A stretch of 64,000 bases of DNA from Bog-473 sp963809715 (GTDB lineage: Bacteria > Actinomycetota > Acidimicrobiia > Acidimicrobiales > RAAP-2), in the NCBI GenBank assembly GCA_963809715.1, contig CAWEKO010000006.1, forward strand, positions 434,001 through 498,000, read 5' to 3'. Positions 31,665 through 44,839 of the stretch are shown piece after piece. The notes below the pieces were generated by a model that was given only the letters and a program-made list of their open reading frames with translations, made no database searches and was not told where the DNA came from. Each line of letters begins with the position of its first letter. The stretch's first letter is position 1. Position numbers and translations under genes: made by a program.

Positions 31665-33119
31665 GTGGTCGACGTCGTCGAGGAGGAACCCAGCAGCTAC
31701 CACTCGGGTCGCGTCCGCATCATCGGCGCCGAGCCGGCCGGCGACAGTGTTCGTGACGCCACCGGGCCGGTCGTCGAGGAGCACCCGGATCTCCCGCACT
31801 GGAACGATGCGCCGACGGGTCAGGTGCCGGCGATCCTCGACCGCAGCTCGGGCGAGGACCTGCCGGTCGCCCCGCCCACCTGGCGCGAGGAGGAGAACGA
31901 CTGGGAGGCCCAGGAGGAGATCTTCGAGCCGGCCATGCTCTCCGACGACCTTCCCGCCGTGGGCGCGCTGCTCAGCGAGAAGGACGAGATCGACGTCGAG
32001 CGGGCGCCCTGGCACTTCGAGTCCGACGACACCCTGGTGATCCCGCCGGAGCCCGGAACCGAACCCGTGCTCGAGCCGCTGGTCGTCTCCGAAGTGGTCG
32101 AGGCCGAGCGCGTGGATGAGTACGAGCCTGCCGAGGTGGCCGCCCACGCACCGGCGGTCGGTACCGCTGCGACGGCGTCCGAGGCCGCCGCCTCGCGACT
32201 GACGCCGCCGAGCCCGCCCGAGCCCAAGGCGCGGGCGCCCCGCACCACCCGGGTTGCCGCCACCGCGCGCACGGGCAACGTCAACACCGCCGGGACCGGC
32301 GGTCGCGACATGCGGGTGGCCATCGGCTCGGGCGTGCTCTTGGGCGTCGCCGCCCTCGTCTGCTTCTCCTTGGGCACCGTGGCCTCCATGGTCATCGTCA
32401 CCGTGGTGCTCATCCTGGCCGCGGCCGAGGCCTATGCCGCCTTCCGGAAGGCCCAATACCACCCGGCCACGCTGCTCGGACTGGTGGCCTGCCTGTCCCT
32501 GTCGATCGAGACCTACAACAAGGGGGTGGCGGCGCTGCCGCTCGTCCTCGTCGTCCTGGTGGCCGGGTCGTTCGTCTGGTACCTGGCCGAGGTGGAACCG
32601 GCAGCCGATCCCGTGTCCGGCCTGACCTCGACCGTCTTCGTCTTCGTCTGGATAGGGGCGTTCGGTTCCTTCGCGGCCCTGCTGCTGAACCCGACCTTGT
32701 TCCCCGATCGCCACGGGATCGCCTTCCTGCTCGCTGCCATCATCGTGACGGTGGCCGACGACGTCGCCTCGCTCCTGGTGGGTTCGGCCATGGGTCGACA
32801 CCAGCTGGCCCCGTCCATCAGCCCGAACAAGAGCTGGGAGGGACTCATCGGCGGTGCCGTTGCCGCCGTGTTGGTGTCGGTCGTCGTGGTCCATTTCATC
32901 CACCCCTGGACGATCGGCAAGGCGCTGCTCTACGGCATCATCGTGGCGGTGGTCGCACCGATCGGCGATCTCAGCCAGTCTCTGATCAAGCGCCACCTCG
33001 GGATCAAGGACATGGGTCGCATCCTCCCCGGGCACGGCGGCGTGCTCGACCGGGTGGATGGTCTGCTCTTCGTCCTCCCTGCCACGTACTTCGCAGTCAA
33101 GGCGCTCCACCTCGGGTGA
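31665..33119 (+). CDS. cdsA: Phosphatidate cytidylyltransferase
   Basis: A 484-residue protein from GTG 31665, making CDP-diacylglycerol at the membrane. Residues 1-220 are a long acidic, Pro/Ala/Glu-rich, probably cytoplasmic and disordered extension. The C-terminal half has about eight hydrophobic helices and ends with the family signature SLIKRHLGIKDMGRILPGHG then GVLDR. GGAGGA stands only 3-4 nt before GTG, rather close. The 5' end is uncertain: ATG 31585 in another frame begins a plausible start (MPDDTNEYEELDAFWG) just after frr, and a single indel near 31630-31645 would join it to this frame (GDPKPENGGEVVDVVEEE). Confidence 0.9.
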   Translation: MVDVVEEEPSSYHSGRVRIIGAEPAGDSVRDATGPVVEEHPDLPHWNDAPTGQVPAILDRSSGEDLPVAPPTWREEENDWEAQEEIFEPAMLSDDLPAVGALLSEKDEIDVERAPWHFESDDTLVIPPEPGTEPVLEPLVVSEVVEAERVDEYEPAEVAAHAPAVGTAATASEAAASRLTPPSPPEPKARAPRTTRVAATARTGNVNTAGTGGRDMRVAIGSGVLLGVAALVCFSLGTVASMVIVTVVLILAAAEAYAAFRKAQYHPATLLGLVACLSLSIETYNKGVAALPLVLVVLVAGSFVWYLAEVEPAADPVSGLTSTVFVFVWIGAFGSFAALLLNPTLFPDRHGIAFLLAAIIVTVADDVASLLVGSAMGRHQLAPSISPNKSWEGLIGGAVAAVLVSVVVVHFIHPWTIGKALLYGIIVAVVAPIGDLSQSLIKRHLGIKDMGRILPGHGGVLDRVDGLLFVLPATYFAVKALHLG

Positions 33120-33123
33120 GCTG

Positions 33124-34293
33124 ATGCGTTCCGTCAGCCTGATGGGCTCCTCAGGCTCGGTCGGCACGCAGGCGCTCGACGTCATTCGGAGCGAGCACAC
33201 TCGCTTCCGCGTCCACGCCCTCGCCGTGCAGCGTTCGGCCGAGGTCCTCCTCGCCCAGGCCCAGGAGTTCCGACCTGAGGTGGTCGTGATCGGCGACCCT
33301 GAGCGTTACCGCGAGGTGGCGGCCGGCGTGCCGGCGGGCACAGAGGTGCTCGTCGGGACCGAGGGGATGGAGGAGGCGGCCCGGCAGGCGGACGTGGTGC
33401 TCAACAGCGTCGTCGGGTTCGCCGGGTTGCCGGTGACCCTGGCCACTCTCGAAGCGGGCAAGCGACTTGCTCTGGCCAACAAGGAGTCGCTGATCGCCGC
33501 CGCGCCCGTGGTGCAGAAGGCGCGGGCCACTCCGGGTGCCGAGATCGTTCCGGTCGACTCGGAGCACTGCGCGCTGCACCAGTGCCTCCATGCGGTCGAC
33601 GGCACGGCGGCGGTGTCGCGCCTCCTCCTCACCGCGTCGGGTGGACCCTTCCGCGGTTGGCCCACCGAGCAACTCGGCGAGATCACCGTCGAGGACGCGC
33701 TGGCCCATCCCACGTGGACGATGGGACCGAAGATCACGGTGGACTCGTCGACCCTCATGAACAAGGGCCTCGAGGTGATCGAGGCGCACGAACTCTTCGG
33801 GGTGGACTACGACCAGATCGAGATCGTCGTGCACCCCCAGTCGGTCATCCACTCCATGGTCGAGTTGCGTGACGGGTCGACCGTGGCCCAGCTGGCCAGC
33901 CCCGACATGCGTCTCTGCATCGGCTACGCCCTGTGCTGGCCCGACCGCGCCGCCACCCCTTTCGGTGCGCTCGACTGGTCGTCCCCCCGGACGCTCACCT
34001 TCGAGCCGCCCGACCGCGTGGTCTTCCGGTGCATCGACCTCGCCTACTCCGCGGGCCGCCGGGGCGGGTCCGCCCCGGCCTGGCTGAGCGCGGCCAACGA
34101 GGTGGCCGTCGAGGCATTCCTCGGCGGTGCGTTGTCATGGACCGGCATTGCCGACGTGGTGGCCGAGACGCTCGACGCGTGGACGGACGACCAGGTAGAC
34201 GAGGTCGAGGCGGTGCTGGCGGCCGATGCCGAGGCCAGGGTCCGAGCCCGCGAGATCCTCGGGCGACGGCTGGCCGGCGGGAGCACCCGGTAG
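33124..34293 (+). CDS. dxr: 1-deoxy-D-xylulose 5-phosphate reductoisomerase
   Basis: A 389-residue NADPH enzyme that makes MEP in the non-mevalonate isoprenoid pathway. The start ATG 33124 gives the nucleotide-binding N-terminus RSVSLMGSSGSVGTQALDVI. LALANKESLIAA, the metal-binding VDSEHCALHQCL, LLTASGGPFRG and VDSSTLMNKGLEVIEA are all present. It is followed by a site-2 protease and ispG, so two MEP-pathway genes lie within 4 kb. Confidence 0.96.
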   Translation: MRSVSLMGSSGSVGTQALDVIRSEHTRFRVHALAVQRSAEVLLAQAQEFRPEVVVIGDPERYREVAAGVPAGTEVLVGTEGMEEAARQADVVLNSVVGFAGLPVTLATLEAGKRLALANKESLIAAAPVVQKARATPGAEIVPVDSEHCALHQCLHAVDGTAAVSRLLLTASGGPFRGWPTEQLGEITVEDALAHPTWTMGPKITVDSSTLMNKGLEVIEAHELFGVDYDQIEIVVHPQSVIHSMVELRDGSTVAQLASPDMRLCIGYALCWPDRAATPFGALDWSSPRTLTFEPPDRVVFRCIDLAYSAGRRGGSAPAWLSAANEVAVEAFLGGALSWTGIADVVAETLDAWTDDQVDEVEAVLAADAEARVRAREILGRRLAGGSTR

Positions 34294-34296
34294 CGT
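34291..34296 (+). promoter_or_regulatory. Candidate -10 box of the site-2 protease gene
   Basis: TAGCGT overlaps the dxr stop TAG and lies 10 nt before ATG 34307; the gap (TGGGGGCGCG) could also supply a weak Shine-Dalgarno. Confidence 0.3.
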
Positions 34297-34306
34297 TGGG
34301 GGCGCG

Positions 34307-35611
34307 ATGACGCTCACCCAGAAGGACGCGCCGGCAGCTCCGCCTACCCCCGAACCCGAGGCCGTCGAGTCCGGCAATATCAGCCGTGTGCTGCAACTGA
34401 TCGCCGCCCTGGCGGTGATCACCGCCGCCTTCATCCTTCTCGGCTGGGGCGACATCCTGCTCTTCATCGTGATCCTCGTCGCCATCGTGATGCTCCACGA
34501 GCTGGGTCACTTCGTCACGGCCAAGCGGGCGGGCATGAAGGTGACCGAGTATTTCGTCGGCTTCGGTCCGCGGCTCTGGTCCGTCCGTCGGGGCGAGACC
34601 GAGTACGGCGTCAAGGCCATTCCCGCCGGCGGCTACGTGCGCATCACCGGTTTCACCTCGACCGAGGAAGTGGCCGAGGAGGACGAACCCCGGGCCTACC
34701 GATCCCAGCCCTTCCACCAGCGCATCATCGTCGCCTCGGCGGGTTCGGTGATGCACCTGCTCATTGCCTTCGTCCTCGCCCTGATCGTGGTCTTCAGCTT
34801 CGGCGTGGCCTCGAACAACTACAAGGTGAGCTCGCTCGAGCACTGGTCGGGCGCGAATCAGACGCCGGCCCAGCTGGCCGGCCTCAAGGCCGGGGACACC
34901 ATCGTCTCCATCAACGGCAAGACCTTCTCCGACCCGCACTCCATGCAGAACGTCATCGGCCACTCGGTGGGCAAGCCGCTGACTCTCGGGGTGGAGCGTG
35001 GCGGCCACCTCATCACACTCCGGGCCACCCCGGCCAGTGGCAAGGGGGTCACGGTCCAAGGGGTGAAGCTCGCCGACCGCGGCTATTTGGGGGTCGGCAT
35101 CGAGTCCGCTCCCAAGTCGGTCAGCCTGGCGTCATCGCCCGGCGAGGCGCTCAGCACCATGTGGCAGGTCACGACGGCTGAGGTGGCCGGCATCGGTCAT
35201 TTGTTCTCACCGCACGGGTTTAACTCGGTGCTCAACCAGGTGACCAGCTCCAAGGATGCCAGCGTGGCGGCGAACAACCCCGACACCAACCCGCGCCCGG
35301 TGTCCATCATCGGCATCGGCAATCTCGGGGCGCAGGCCGAAAAGGACGGGTTGCCGACCCTGCTCCTGCTCCTGATCACCATCAACATCGTGTTCGCGCT
35401 GCTCAACATGCTGCCGATGATCCCGCTCGACGGCGGCCACGTCGCCGTCGCGGCCTACGAATGGATCCGCACCCGCAGAGGCGGGCCCTACTACCGGGCT
35501 GACATCACGAAGCTCTTCCCGGTGGCGGCGCTGTTCATCGCAATCCTGGGCTTTTTCGTCCTGGCTGGGGTCTACCTCGACATCACCCACCCCTTGCAGA
35601 TCCCGCACTAG
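34307..35611 (+). CDS. rseP: Membrane site-2 zinc metalloprotease (RseP/Rip1 family)
   Basis: A 434-residue intramembrane protease. The zinc motif HELGH is at residues 64-68 in the second hydrophobic helix, the third ligand in NMLPMIPLDGGHV near the C-terminus. A PDZ domain lies between them (LAGLKAGDTIVSINGKTF). The N-terminus has a 30-residue polar extension (TLTQKDAPAAPPTPEPE). Such proteases cleave anti-sigma factors and signal-peptide remnants. Its place between dxr and ispG is conserved in actinobacteria. Confidence 0.94.
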   Translation: MTLTQKDAPAAPPTPEPEAVESGNISRVLQLIAALAVITAAFILLGWGDILLFIVILVAIVMLHELGHFVTAKRAGMKVTEYFVGFGPRLWSVRRGETEYGVKAIPAGGYVRITGFTSTEEVAEEDEPRAYRSQPFHQRIIVASAGSVMHLLIAFVLALIVVFSFGVASNNYKVSSLEHWSGANQTPAQLAGLKAGDTIVSINGKTFSDPHSMQNVIGHSVGKPLTLGVERGGHLITLRATPASGKGVTVQGVKLADRGYLGVGIESAPKSVSLASSPGEALSTMWQVTTAEVAGIGHLFSPHGFNSVLNQVTSSKDASVAANNPDTNPRPVSIIGIGNLGAQAEKDGLPTLLLLLITINIVFALLNMLPMIPLDGGHVAVAAYEWIRTRRGGPYYRADITKLFPVAALFIAILGFFVLAGVYLDITHPLQIPH

Positions 35612-35613
35612 CC

Positions 35614-36849
35614 GTGGAACTGTCCTCGTCCCTGCTGTCGCCACGCCGGCAGACGCGTGGGATCACCCTGGGCGGCGTCCCCATCGGCGACGGCGCTCCC
35701 ATCACGGTGCAGTCAATGACGACGACCAAGACGGCCGACGTCGACGGGACCCTGGCCCAGATCTACGCGCTGGCCGCCGCCGGCGCGGACATCGTCCGCT
35801 GCACCTGCAACGAGGAAGCAGCGGCCGAGGGACTGGCCCACATCGTGCCGCGCTCACCTGTGCCGATCGTGGCCGACATCCACTTTCACCACGAGATGGC
35901 GCTGGCCGCGCTCGAGGCCGGCGTGCAGGGCCTACGGCTCAACCCGGGCAACCTGCGTAAGGAGGCCGAGATCAAAGAGGTTGCGGCCGAGGCCCGTGAC
36001 CGTGGTGTCCCGATCCGCATCGGTGTGAACGCCGGCTCGTTGCACCCCGAGCTCTACAAGAAGTACGGCGGGGCCACACCGGAGGCGCTGGTCGAGTCGG
36101 CCCAGAACGAGCTCGCCCTCTTCGCCGAGGTCGGGTTCGACGACGTCAAGATCTCGGTGAAGGCGTCGTCCGTGGCGCTGATGATCGCGGCCTACCGGCT
36201 GGCCTCGGAGACCTTCGACCACCCGCTGCACCTCGGGGTGACCGAGGCGGGTCCCCCGCCGGGAGGCCTGGTCAAGGGCACCGCGGGCATCGGCACCCTG
36301 CTGGCTGAAGGGATCGGCGACACCATCCGCTTCTCGCTCACCGCGGACCCGGTCGAGGAGGCGCGGGCGGGCCGTCAGCTGCTCGAGTCGCTCGGCCTGC
36401 GCGAGCGCAAAGGGCTCGATCTCATCGCCTGTCCGTCGTGCGGCCGGGCGCAGGTCGACGTCATCGCAGTGGCCAAGGCCGCGCAAGAGGCGCTCGAGAA
36501 GCTGAACCTGCCCATCCAGGTCGCCGTCATGGGGTGCGTCGTCAACGGCCCGGGCGAAGCGCGTGAGGCCGATCTGGGCATCGCCGCCGGGAAGCAGAAG
36601 GGACACCTCTTCATCCGGGGCAAGATCATTCGGGTCGTGCCCGAGGACGAAATGGTGACCGCGCTGGTGGAGGAAGCCGAACGACTCGTCTCCGATGGCA
36701 TCGAGGCCCGCATTGCCGCGGCCGACGAGGGGGCCGAAGCGGAGGCCGAGGCCGATCGACGTGCCCTCCTCGAGATCGGCGGGGCCGACCCGAACCACGC
36801 CGGCGAGAAGATCGAGATCATCCGTCGTCACGCCGGGGGCGAGCGCTGA
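35614..36849 (+). CDS. ispG: 4-hydroxy-3-methylbut-2-en-1-yl diphosphate synthase
   Basis: A 411-residue [4Fe-4S] enzyme of the MEP pathway, starting at GTG 35614, 2 bp after the protease stop. The TIM barrel shows PITVQSMTTTKTADVDGTL and LRLNPGNL; the cluster cysteines are in LIACPSCGRAQVDV and VMGCVVNGPGEAREAD. The C-terminal 25 residues (EGAEAEAEADRRALLEIGG) add an Ala/Glu-rich tail. A hairpin lies between it and proS. Confidence 0.96.
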   Translation: MELSSSLLSPRRQTRGITLGGVPIGDGAPITVQSMTTTKTADVDGTLAQIYALAAAGADIVRCTCNEEAAAEGLAHIVPRSPVPIVADIHFHHEMALAALEAGVQGLRLNPGNLRKEAEIKEVAAEARDRGVPIRIGVNAGSLHPELYKKYGGATPEALVESAQNELALFAEVGFDDVKISVKASSVALMIAAYRLASETFDHPLHLGVTEAGPPPGGLVKGTAGIGTLLAEGIGDTIRFSLTADPVEEARAGRQLLESLGLRERKGLDLIACPSCGRAQVDVIAVAKAAQEALEKLNLPIQVAVMGCVVNGPGEAREADLGIAAGKQKGHLFIRGKIIRVVPEDEMVTALVEEAERLVSDGIEARIAAADEGAEAEAEADRRALLEIGGADPNHAGEKIEIIRRHAGGER

Positions 36850-36871
36850 GCACGACGCGGGACGTCGGCGA

Positions 36872-36903
36872 CCGGCTCGGGCTGAACGGATCGTCCGAGC
36901 CGG
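36872..36903. other. 9-bp inverted repeat between ispG and proS
   Basis: CCGGCTCGG (36872-36880) pairs with CCGAGCCGG (36895-36903) over a 14-nt loop. No T run follows, so it is not a classical terminator; it stands just upstream of the proS -10 box. Confidence 0.55.
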
Positions 36904-36917
36904 CGGGTCCGACTCGG

Positions 36918-36923
36918 TAGCCT
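36918..36923 (+). promoter_or_regulatory. Candidate -10 box of proS
   Basis: TAGCCT lies 5 nt before ATG 36929 with no Shine-Dalgarno, so proS is probably leaderless. Confidence 0.45.
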
Positions 36924-36928
36924 GCACC

Positions 36929-38341
36929 ATGGCCAAGGGTGCGATCGTGACGCGCGAGGAGGACTTCCCGCGCTGGTACCAAGAAGTCATCGCAGGCGCG
37001 GAGATGGCCGACAACGGCCCGGCCCGCGGCACCATGGTGATCCGTCCGTGGGGCTACGGCATCTGGGAGCTCATGCAGGCCGAACTCGATCGGCGCATCA
37101 AGGAGGCCGGGGCGGAGAACGCCTACTTTCCCCTCTTCATCCCCGAGTCCTTCCTGGCGCTCGAGGCCGAGCACGTCGAGGGCTTCGCCCCGGAGCTGGC
37201 CGTGGTGACCCACGGCGGCGGGAAGGAGCTCGAGGAACCACTCGTGGTGCGGCCCACATCCGAGACGGTGATCAACCACTTCTTCTCGAAGTGGGTGCAG
37301 AGCCACCGCGACCTTCCACTGTTGGTGAACCAGTGGGCCAACGTCGTGCGCTGGGAACTGCGGCCCCGGCTCTTCCTGCGCACGAGCGAATTCCTCTGGC
37401 AGGAGGGCCATACCGCCCACGCCACGCAGGAGGACGCCCGGGCCTACGCCTTGCGCATCCTCAACGACGTCTACCGCTCGACCATGGTCGACGTGCTGGG
37501 CGTTCCCGTCCTCACCGGCCACAAGACGCCACGGGAACGCTTCGCCGGGGCCATTCAGACATGGACCCTCGAGGGCATGATGGGCGACGGCAAGGCGTTG
37601 CAGATGGGCACGAGCCACGAGCTCGGGCAGAACTTCGCGATTCCGTTCAACATCACCTTTTCCAACGCCTCGGGCACGCTCGAACACGTGTGGCAGACCT
37701 CGTGGGGCACCTCGACCCGTCTGATCGGCGCGTTGGTCATGGCCCACGGCGACGACTTCGGTCTCCGGCTGCCTCCGGCCCTGGCGCCGACGCAGGTTGT
37801 GGTGATGCTGGTCAAGGACGCGCCCGAGGTCGGGCAGGCGGCCGGCGCGCTGGTGGCCGAACTGGCCGCGGCGGGCCACCGGGTCCGCCTCGACGATCGG
37901 ACCGACACCAGCTTCGGCCGGCGCAGCGTGGCCTGGGAGCTCAAGGGCGTCCCCGTCCGGGTGGAGGTGGGTCCCCGGGACCTCGCCGAGGGGAACGTGA
38001 CCCTGGTGATCCGGCATCGCCGGGAGAAGGTGAGCGTGGCCCTCGGTGCGCTGTGCGCACGGGTGGCCGAGGTGTTGACCGAGGCGGCCGCCGAGCTCCT
38101 GTCCGAGGCCACCACGGCCCGGGACGCCCGCACGGCCGACGCCGCCAGCCTGGAGGAGGCGATCGAAGCGGCCGCCGCGGGCTTCGCCCGCATCCCCATG
38201 GCGGTCCTCGGGCCCGAGGGAGAGGACCGCCTGGCCCAGCACGCGATCACCGTGCGCTGCCTCCAGCGCTCCGACGGCTCCCTCGCCGTGCCTGGGGACG
38301 CCGACGAGGATCTCGTGGCCGTCGTGGGCCGTTCCTATTGA
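36929..38341 (+). CDS. proS: Prolyl-tRNA synthetase, short (archaeal/eukaryal-type) form
   Basis: A 470-residue class II synthetase. It lacks the large editing insertion of the E. coli-type enzyme and has the ProS type 3 layout: EDFPRWYQEVI at the start, class II motif 1 in VIRPWGYGIWELMQAELDRR, motif 2 in RWELRPRLFLRTSEFLWQEG, and motif 3 with the TSWGTSTRLIGALVMAHGDD region. An anticodon-binding domain and a short C-terminal domain follow. It charges tRNA-Pro. The position upstream of rimP-nusA is where bacteria usually carry the long form. Confidence 0.94.
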   Translation: MAKGAIVTREEDFPRWYQEVIAGAEMADNGPARGTMVIRPWGYGIWELMQAELDRRIKEAGAENAYFPLFIPESFLALEAEHVEGFAPELAVVTHGGGKELEEPLVVRPTSETVINHFFSKWVQSHRDLPLLVNQWANVVRWELRPRLFLRTSEFLWQEGHTAHATQEDARAYALRILNDVYRSTMVDVLGVPVLTGHKTPRERFAGAIQTWTLEGMMGDGKALQMGTSHELGQNFAIPFNITFSNASGTLEHVWQTSWGTSTRLIGALVMAHGDDFGLRLPPALAPTQVVVMLVKDAPEVGQAAGALVAELAAAGHRVRLDDRTDTSFGRRSVAWELKGVPVRVEVGPRDLAEGNVTLVIRHRREKVSVALGALCARVAEVLTEAAAELLSEATTARDARTADAASLEEAIEAAAAGFARIPMAVLGPEGEDRLAQHAITVRCLQRSDGSLAVPGDADEDLVAVVGRSY

Positions 38342-38455
38342 CTTTGCGGTTGCTATAATTCTTCAGCTGTCCATTTAGATATCAGTACCTCGTTGAAGCG
38401 TGGGCTGCGGCCCACGCTTTCGCTTTGCGGGGCCCGGAAGGAAGGAGAGGAGGTG
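38342..38455 (+). promoter_or_regulatory. rimP-nusA-infB operon promoter and structured leader
   Basis: TGCTATAAT at 38351-38359 is an extended -10 element (TG-n-TATAAT), the best sigma-70 match in the window. The leader of about 90 nt contains a perfect 10-bp hairpin, AAGCGTGGGC (38396-38405), loop TGCG, GCCCACGCTT (38410-38419), followed by TCGCTTT. A Shine-Dalgarno array (GGAGAGGAGG) precedes rimP. Hairpins of this GTGGGC/GCCCAC kind are common ahead of rimP in bacteria and may attenuate transcription for NusA feedback. Confidence 0.6.
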
Positions 38456-38949
38456 ATGGCGACGACCGATGAGACGACTGACCTTGCTGGCGCGCTGTCA
38501 CCCCTGCTCGAAGCCCGAGGTCTCGACCTGGTCGACGTGGAGATGCACGGTGCCCAGCTGACCGTGTTCGTGGACCGCGAGGGCGGCGTGGGTCTGGACG
38601 AGCTCGGCGCGGCCACCAAGGACGTGTCCGCCGCGCTCGACGAGATCGACCCCATTCCGGGGCGCTACATACTCTCCGTCTCGAGCCCCGGGCTCGAACG
38701 GCGGTTGCGCACCCCGGCCCACTTCGCTCGCGCCCTCGGCGAGAAGGTCACGGTGCGGGTCAACGCCGGCACGGCCGATGTGCGCCGCCTGACCGGGACG
38801 CTGGCGGCAGCGGACGCTTCCGGGTGCACGCTGACCGGTCCAGAGGTGCCCGAGGGGGAAATCCGCATTGCGTACGACGACATCGAGCGGGCGAGGACGG
38901 TCTTCGAATGGGGACCTGCGCCGAAGAAGAGTGAGAAGGTGAAGCGGCC

Positions 38950-38953
<4 letters not shown>
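38456..38953 (+). CDS. rimP: Ribosome maturation factor RimP
   Basis: A 165-residue protein from ATG 38456, preceded by GGAGAGGAGG; GTG 38453 in frame is also possible. It helps 30S maturation. The N-terminal domain shows EARGLDLVDVEMH and LTVFVDREGGVGLDEL, then YILSVSSPGLERRLRTPAHF, the family signature. The stop overlaps nusA by 4 bp (ATGA). Confidence 0.94.
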
Positions 38954-40208
<1,255 letters not shown>

Positions 40209-40212
<4 letters not shown>

Positions 40213-40490
40213 CCCCGGCGAGGACCTGTGTCGGCTGCCGGATGGTCCGGCCGGCCGACGAGCTGATCCGGGTCGTTCGGACCAGGGCGGGCGGGCTGAC
40301 TGTCGATCGCTCCGGACCGGGGCGTGGGGCCTGGCTCTGCTCGGGATCGTTGGAGTGCCTGGATCGTGCCGTGCGCAGGCACGGCTTCGATCGGGCCTTC
40401 GCCACGGCAATCGCCGATGCGGAGATGGAGCGCCTTCAGGCCGACCTCACGGTGGCGTGGGGGCGGGTGACACCTGATGTGCGAGGATAA
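40209..40490 (+). CDS. ylxR: YlxR (RnpM) family nucleic-acid-binding protein with a probable ATA start
   Basis: A 93-residue DUF448 protein; family signature RTCVGCRMVRPADELIRVV at the N-terminus and the GPGRGAWLC motif near residue 35. In this frame there is no ATG, GTG or TTG between the nusA KH region and CVGC; the only ATG comes after that motif. ATA 40209 would give MAPARTCVGC, exactly the family's usual start, overlaps the nusA stop as ATAG, and has GGAGGAG (40194-40200) 8 nt upstream. RnpM binds the RNase P RNA in Bacillus. A G-to-A error at base 40211 is unlikely to explain it, since an ATG there would remove the nusA stop. Confidence 0.85.
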
Positions 40491-40543
40491 GGGGCTGGGC
40501 TACCCGCTGGGCCCTGCGTAGGACAAAGGACGAAGAGAACCAC

Positions 40544-43502
<2,959 letters not shown>

Positions 43503-43504
43503 CC

Positions 43505-43909
43505 GTGGCGGTGCGACGCCGTACGGCGACCTACCCGCGCGCCCTGCGGGTCAACCAGGTCCTGCGTCAGGTCGTGGCCGAGGAACTGGAGCGGCTGGCC
43601 GACGCGGACGAGCTCCCCATGGTGACCGTCACCTCGGTCGAGGTGGCACCGGACATGCGCACCGCCGTGGTGTACCTGGCCACGCTGTCCGAGGAGACGG
43701 CCGTGGTGCTCGAGGAGCGGCGCAAGCACCTCCAGAAGCTGATCGGGTTACAGATGACGATCAAGCGCACGCCCCGGCTGACCTTCGTGGCCGATCCGGC
43801 CATCGCCGCCGGGTCCCGGGTGGAGGAGCTGCTGCGCGGGCTCCACGCCGTGGAAGGGGCGGAACCCGAGGACGACGAGCAGCCTCCCCCTCCGGCCGAG
43901 CGCGGGTGA
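43505..43909 (+). CDS. rbfA: Ribosome-binding factor A
   Basis: A 134-residue protein from GTG 43505, 2 bp after infB. It aids 16S 5' end maturation. The KH-like fold motifs are present: NQVLRQVVAEELERLAD, MVTVTSVEVAPDMRTAVVYL and a final LTFVADPAIAAGSRVEELL. A short Pro/Glu tail follows. Confidence 0.93.
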   Translation: MAVRRRTATYPRALRVNQVLRQVVAEELERLADADELPMVTVTSVEVAPDMRTAVVYLATLSEETAVVLEERRKHLQKLIGLQMTIKRTPRLTFVADPAIAAGSRVEELLRGLHAVEGAEPEDDEQPPPPAERG

Positions 43910-43922
43910 CGCGCCGCGGGCG

Positions 43923-44813
43923 GTGAGCGACGCCGGCGGGGTGCAGGGACTGGTCGTGGTGGACAAGGAGGCGGGCTGGACCTCGCATGACGTCGTGGCT
44001 CGCTGTCGCTCCATCTTCGGGCAGCGCCGGGTCGGGCACGCGGGGACGCTGGACCCCGACGCGACGGGGGTGTTGCTGGTCGGCCTGGGCCGGGCCACCA
44101 GGCTCATGCGCTTCCTCACCCCGCTGCGCAAGACCTACACGACCGACATCGTCCTGGGCATTGCCACGTCGACGCTCGACGCCGCGGGCGAGGTCACCGG
44201 TACCTTCGACATGGCGCACGTGACGCCCGAGGAGGTGCGCCGTGCCGCGGCCTCGTTGACCGGGGAGATCGAACAGGTGCCCCCGATGGTCTCGGCCGTC
44301 AAGGTGGGCGGGCGCCGGCTCCACGAGCTGGCCCGCCAGGGTCTCGAGGTGGAGCGGGCCGCCCGGCCGGTGACGGTCTACCGCTTCGACGTCGAGCCCG
44401 ACCCGTCCCGACCGACCGTCTATCGGGCCGAGATCGAGTGCTCGTCGGGCACCTACGTCAGGGTGCTGGCCCAGGACCTGGGCGGCGCGCTCGGTGGCGG
44501 GGCGCACGTGACCAACCTGCGCCGGACCCGGATCGGTTCCTTCGGCGGCACCGAGATGCAGCCGCTCGACGCGCTCGGGCCCCACTCGGTGCTGACGCCG
44601 GCCCAAGCCGTGCGCGACATGGACGCGGTGACGGTCGAGCCCACCATCGCCGCGTCGATCCGTACCGGGCTCGCCCTGGACCGGGTGCCGCTCGGTGCGC
44701 TGGGGGACGGACCGTGGGCGATGCTCGACGAAAGCGGAGCGCTGCTCGCCGTGTACGGGGCCACGGGGACCGACCGCATCCGGCCGGCCGTGGTGCTCGC
44801 CGCGGCCGGTTGA
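43923..44813 (+). CDS. truB: tRNA pseudouridine(55) synthase
   Basis: A 296-residue enzyme starting at GTG 43923. It makes pseudouridine 55 in the T-arm. The catalytic Asp is in HAGTLDPDATGVLLVGLG (near residue 41); GLVVVDKEAGWTSHDVV starts the domain, and IECSSGTYVRVLAQDLG is the second conserved block. A short C-terminal domain follows. ribF comes next after 40 bp. Confidence 0.95.
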   Translation: MSDAGGVQGLVVVDKEAGWTSHDVVARCRSIFGQRRVGHAGTLDPDATGVLLVGLGRATRLMRFLTPLRKTYTTDIVLGIATSTLDAAGEVTGTFDMAHVTPEEVRRAAASLTGEIEQVPPMVSAVKVGGRRLHELARQGLEVERAARPVTVYRFDVEPDPSRPTVYRAEIECSSGTYVRVLAQDLGGALGGGAHVTNLRRTRIGSFGGTEMQPLDALGPHSVLTPAQAVRDMDAVTVEPTIAASIRTGLALDRVPLGALGDGPWAMLDESGALLAVYGATGTDRIRPAVVLAAAG

Positions 44814-44839
44814 GGGCCGACGCGCCCCGGGGGAGCGAG

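Noticed and set aside
38338..38343. TTGACT as -35 element for the rimP promoter
   Set aside because: Only 10 nt separate it from TATAAT, far below the usual 16-18; the extended -10 TGCTATAAT explains the promoter better.
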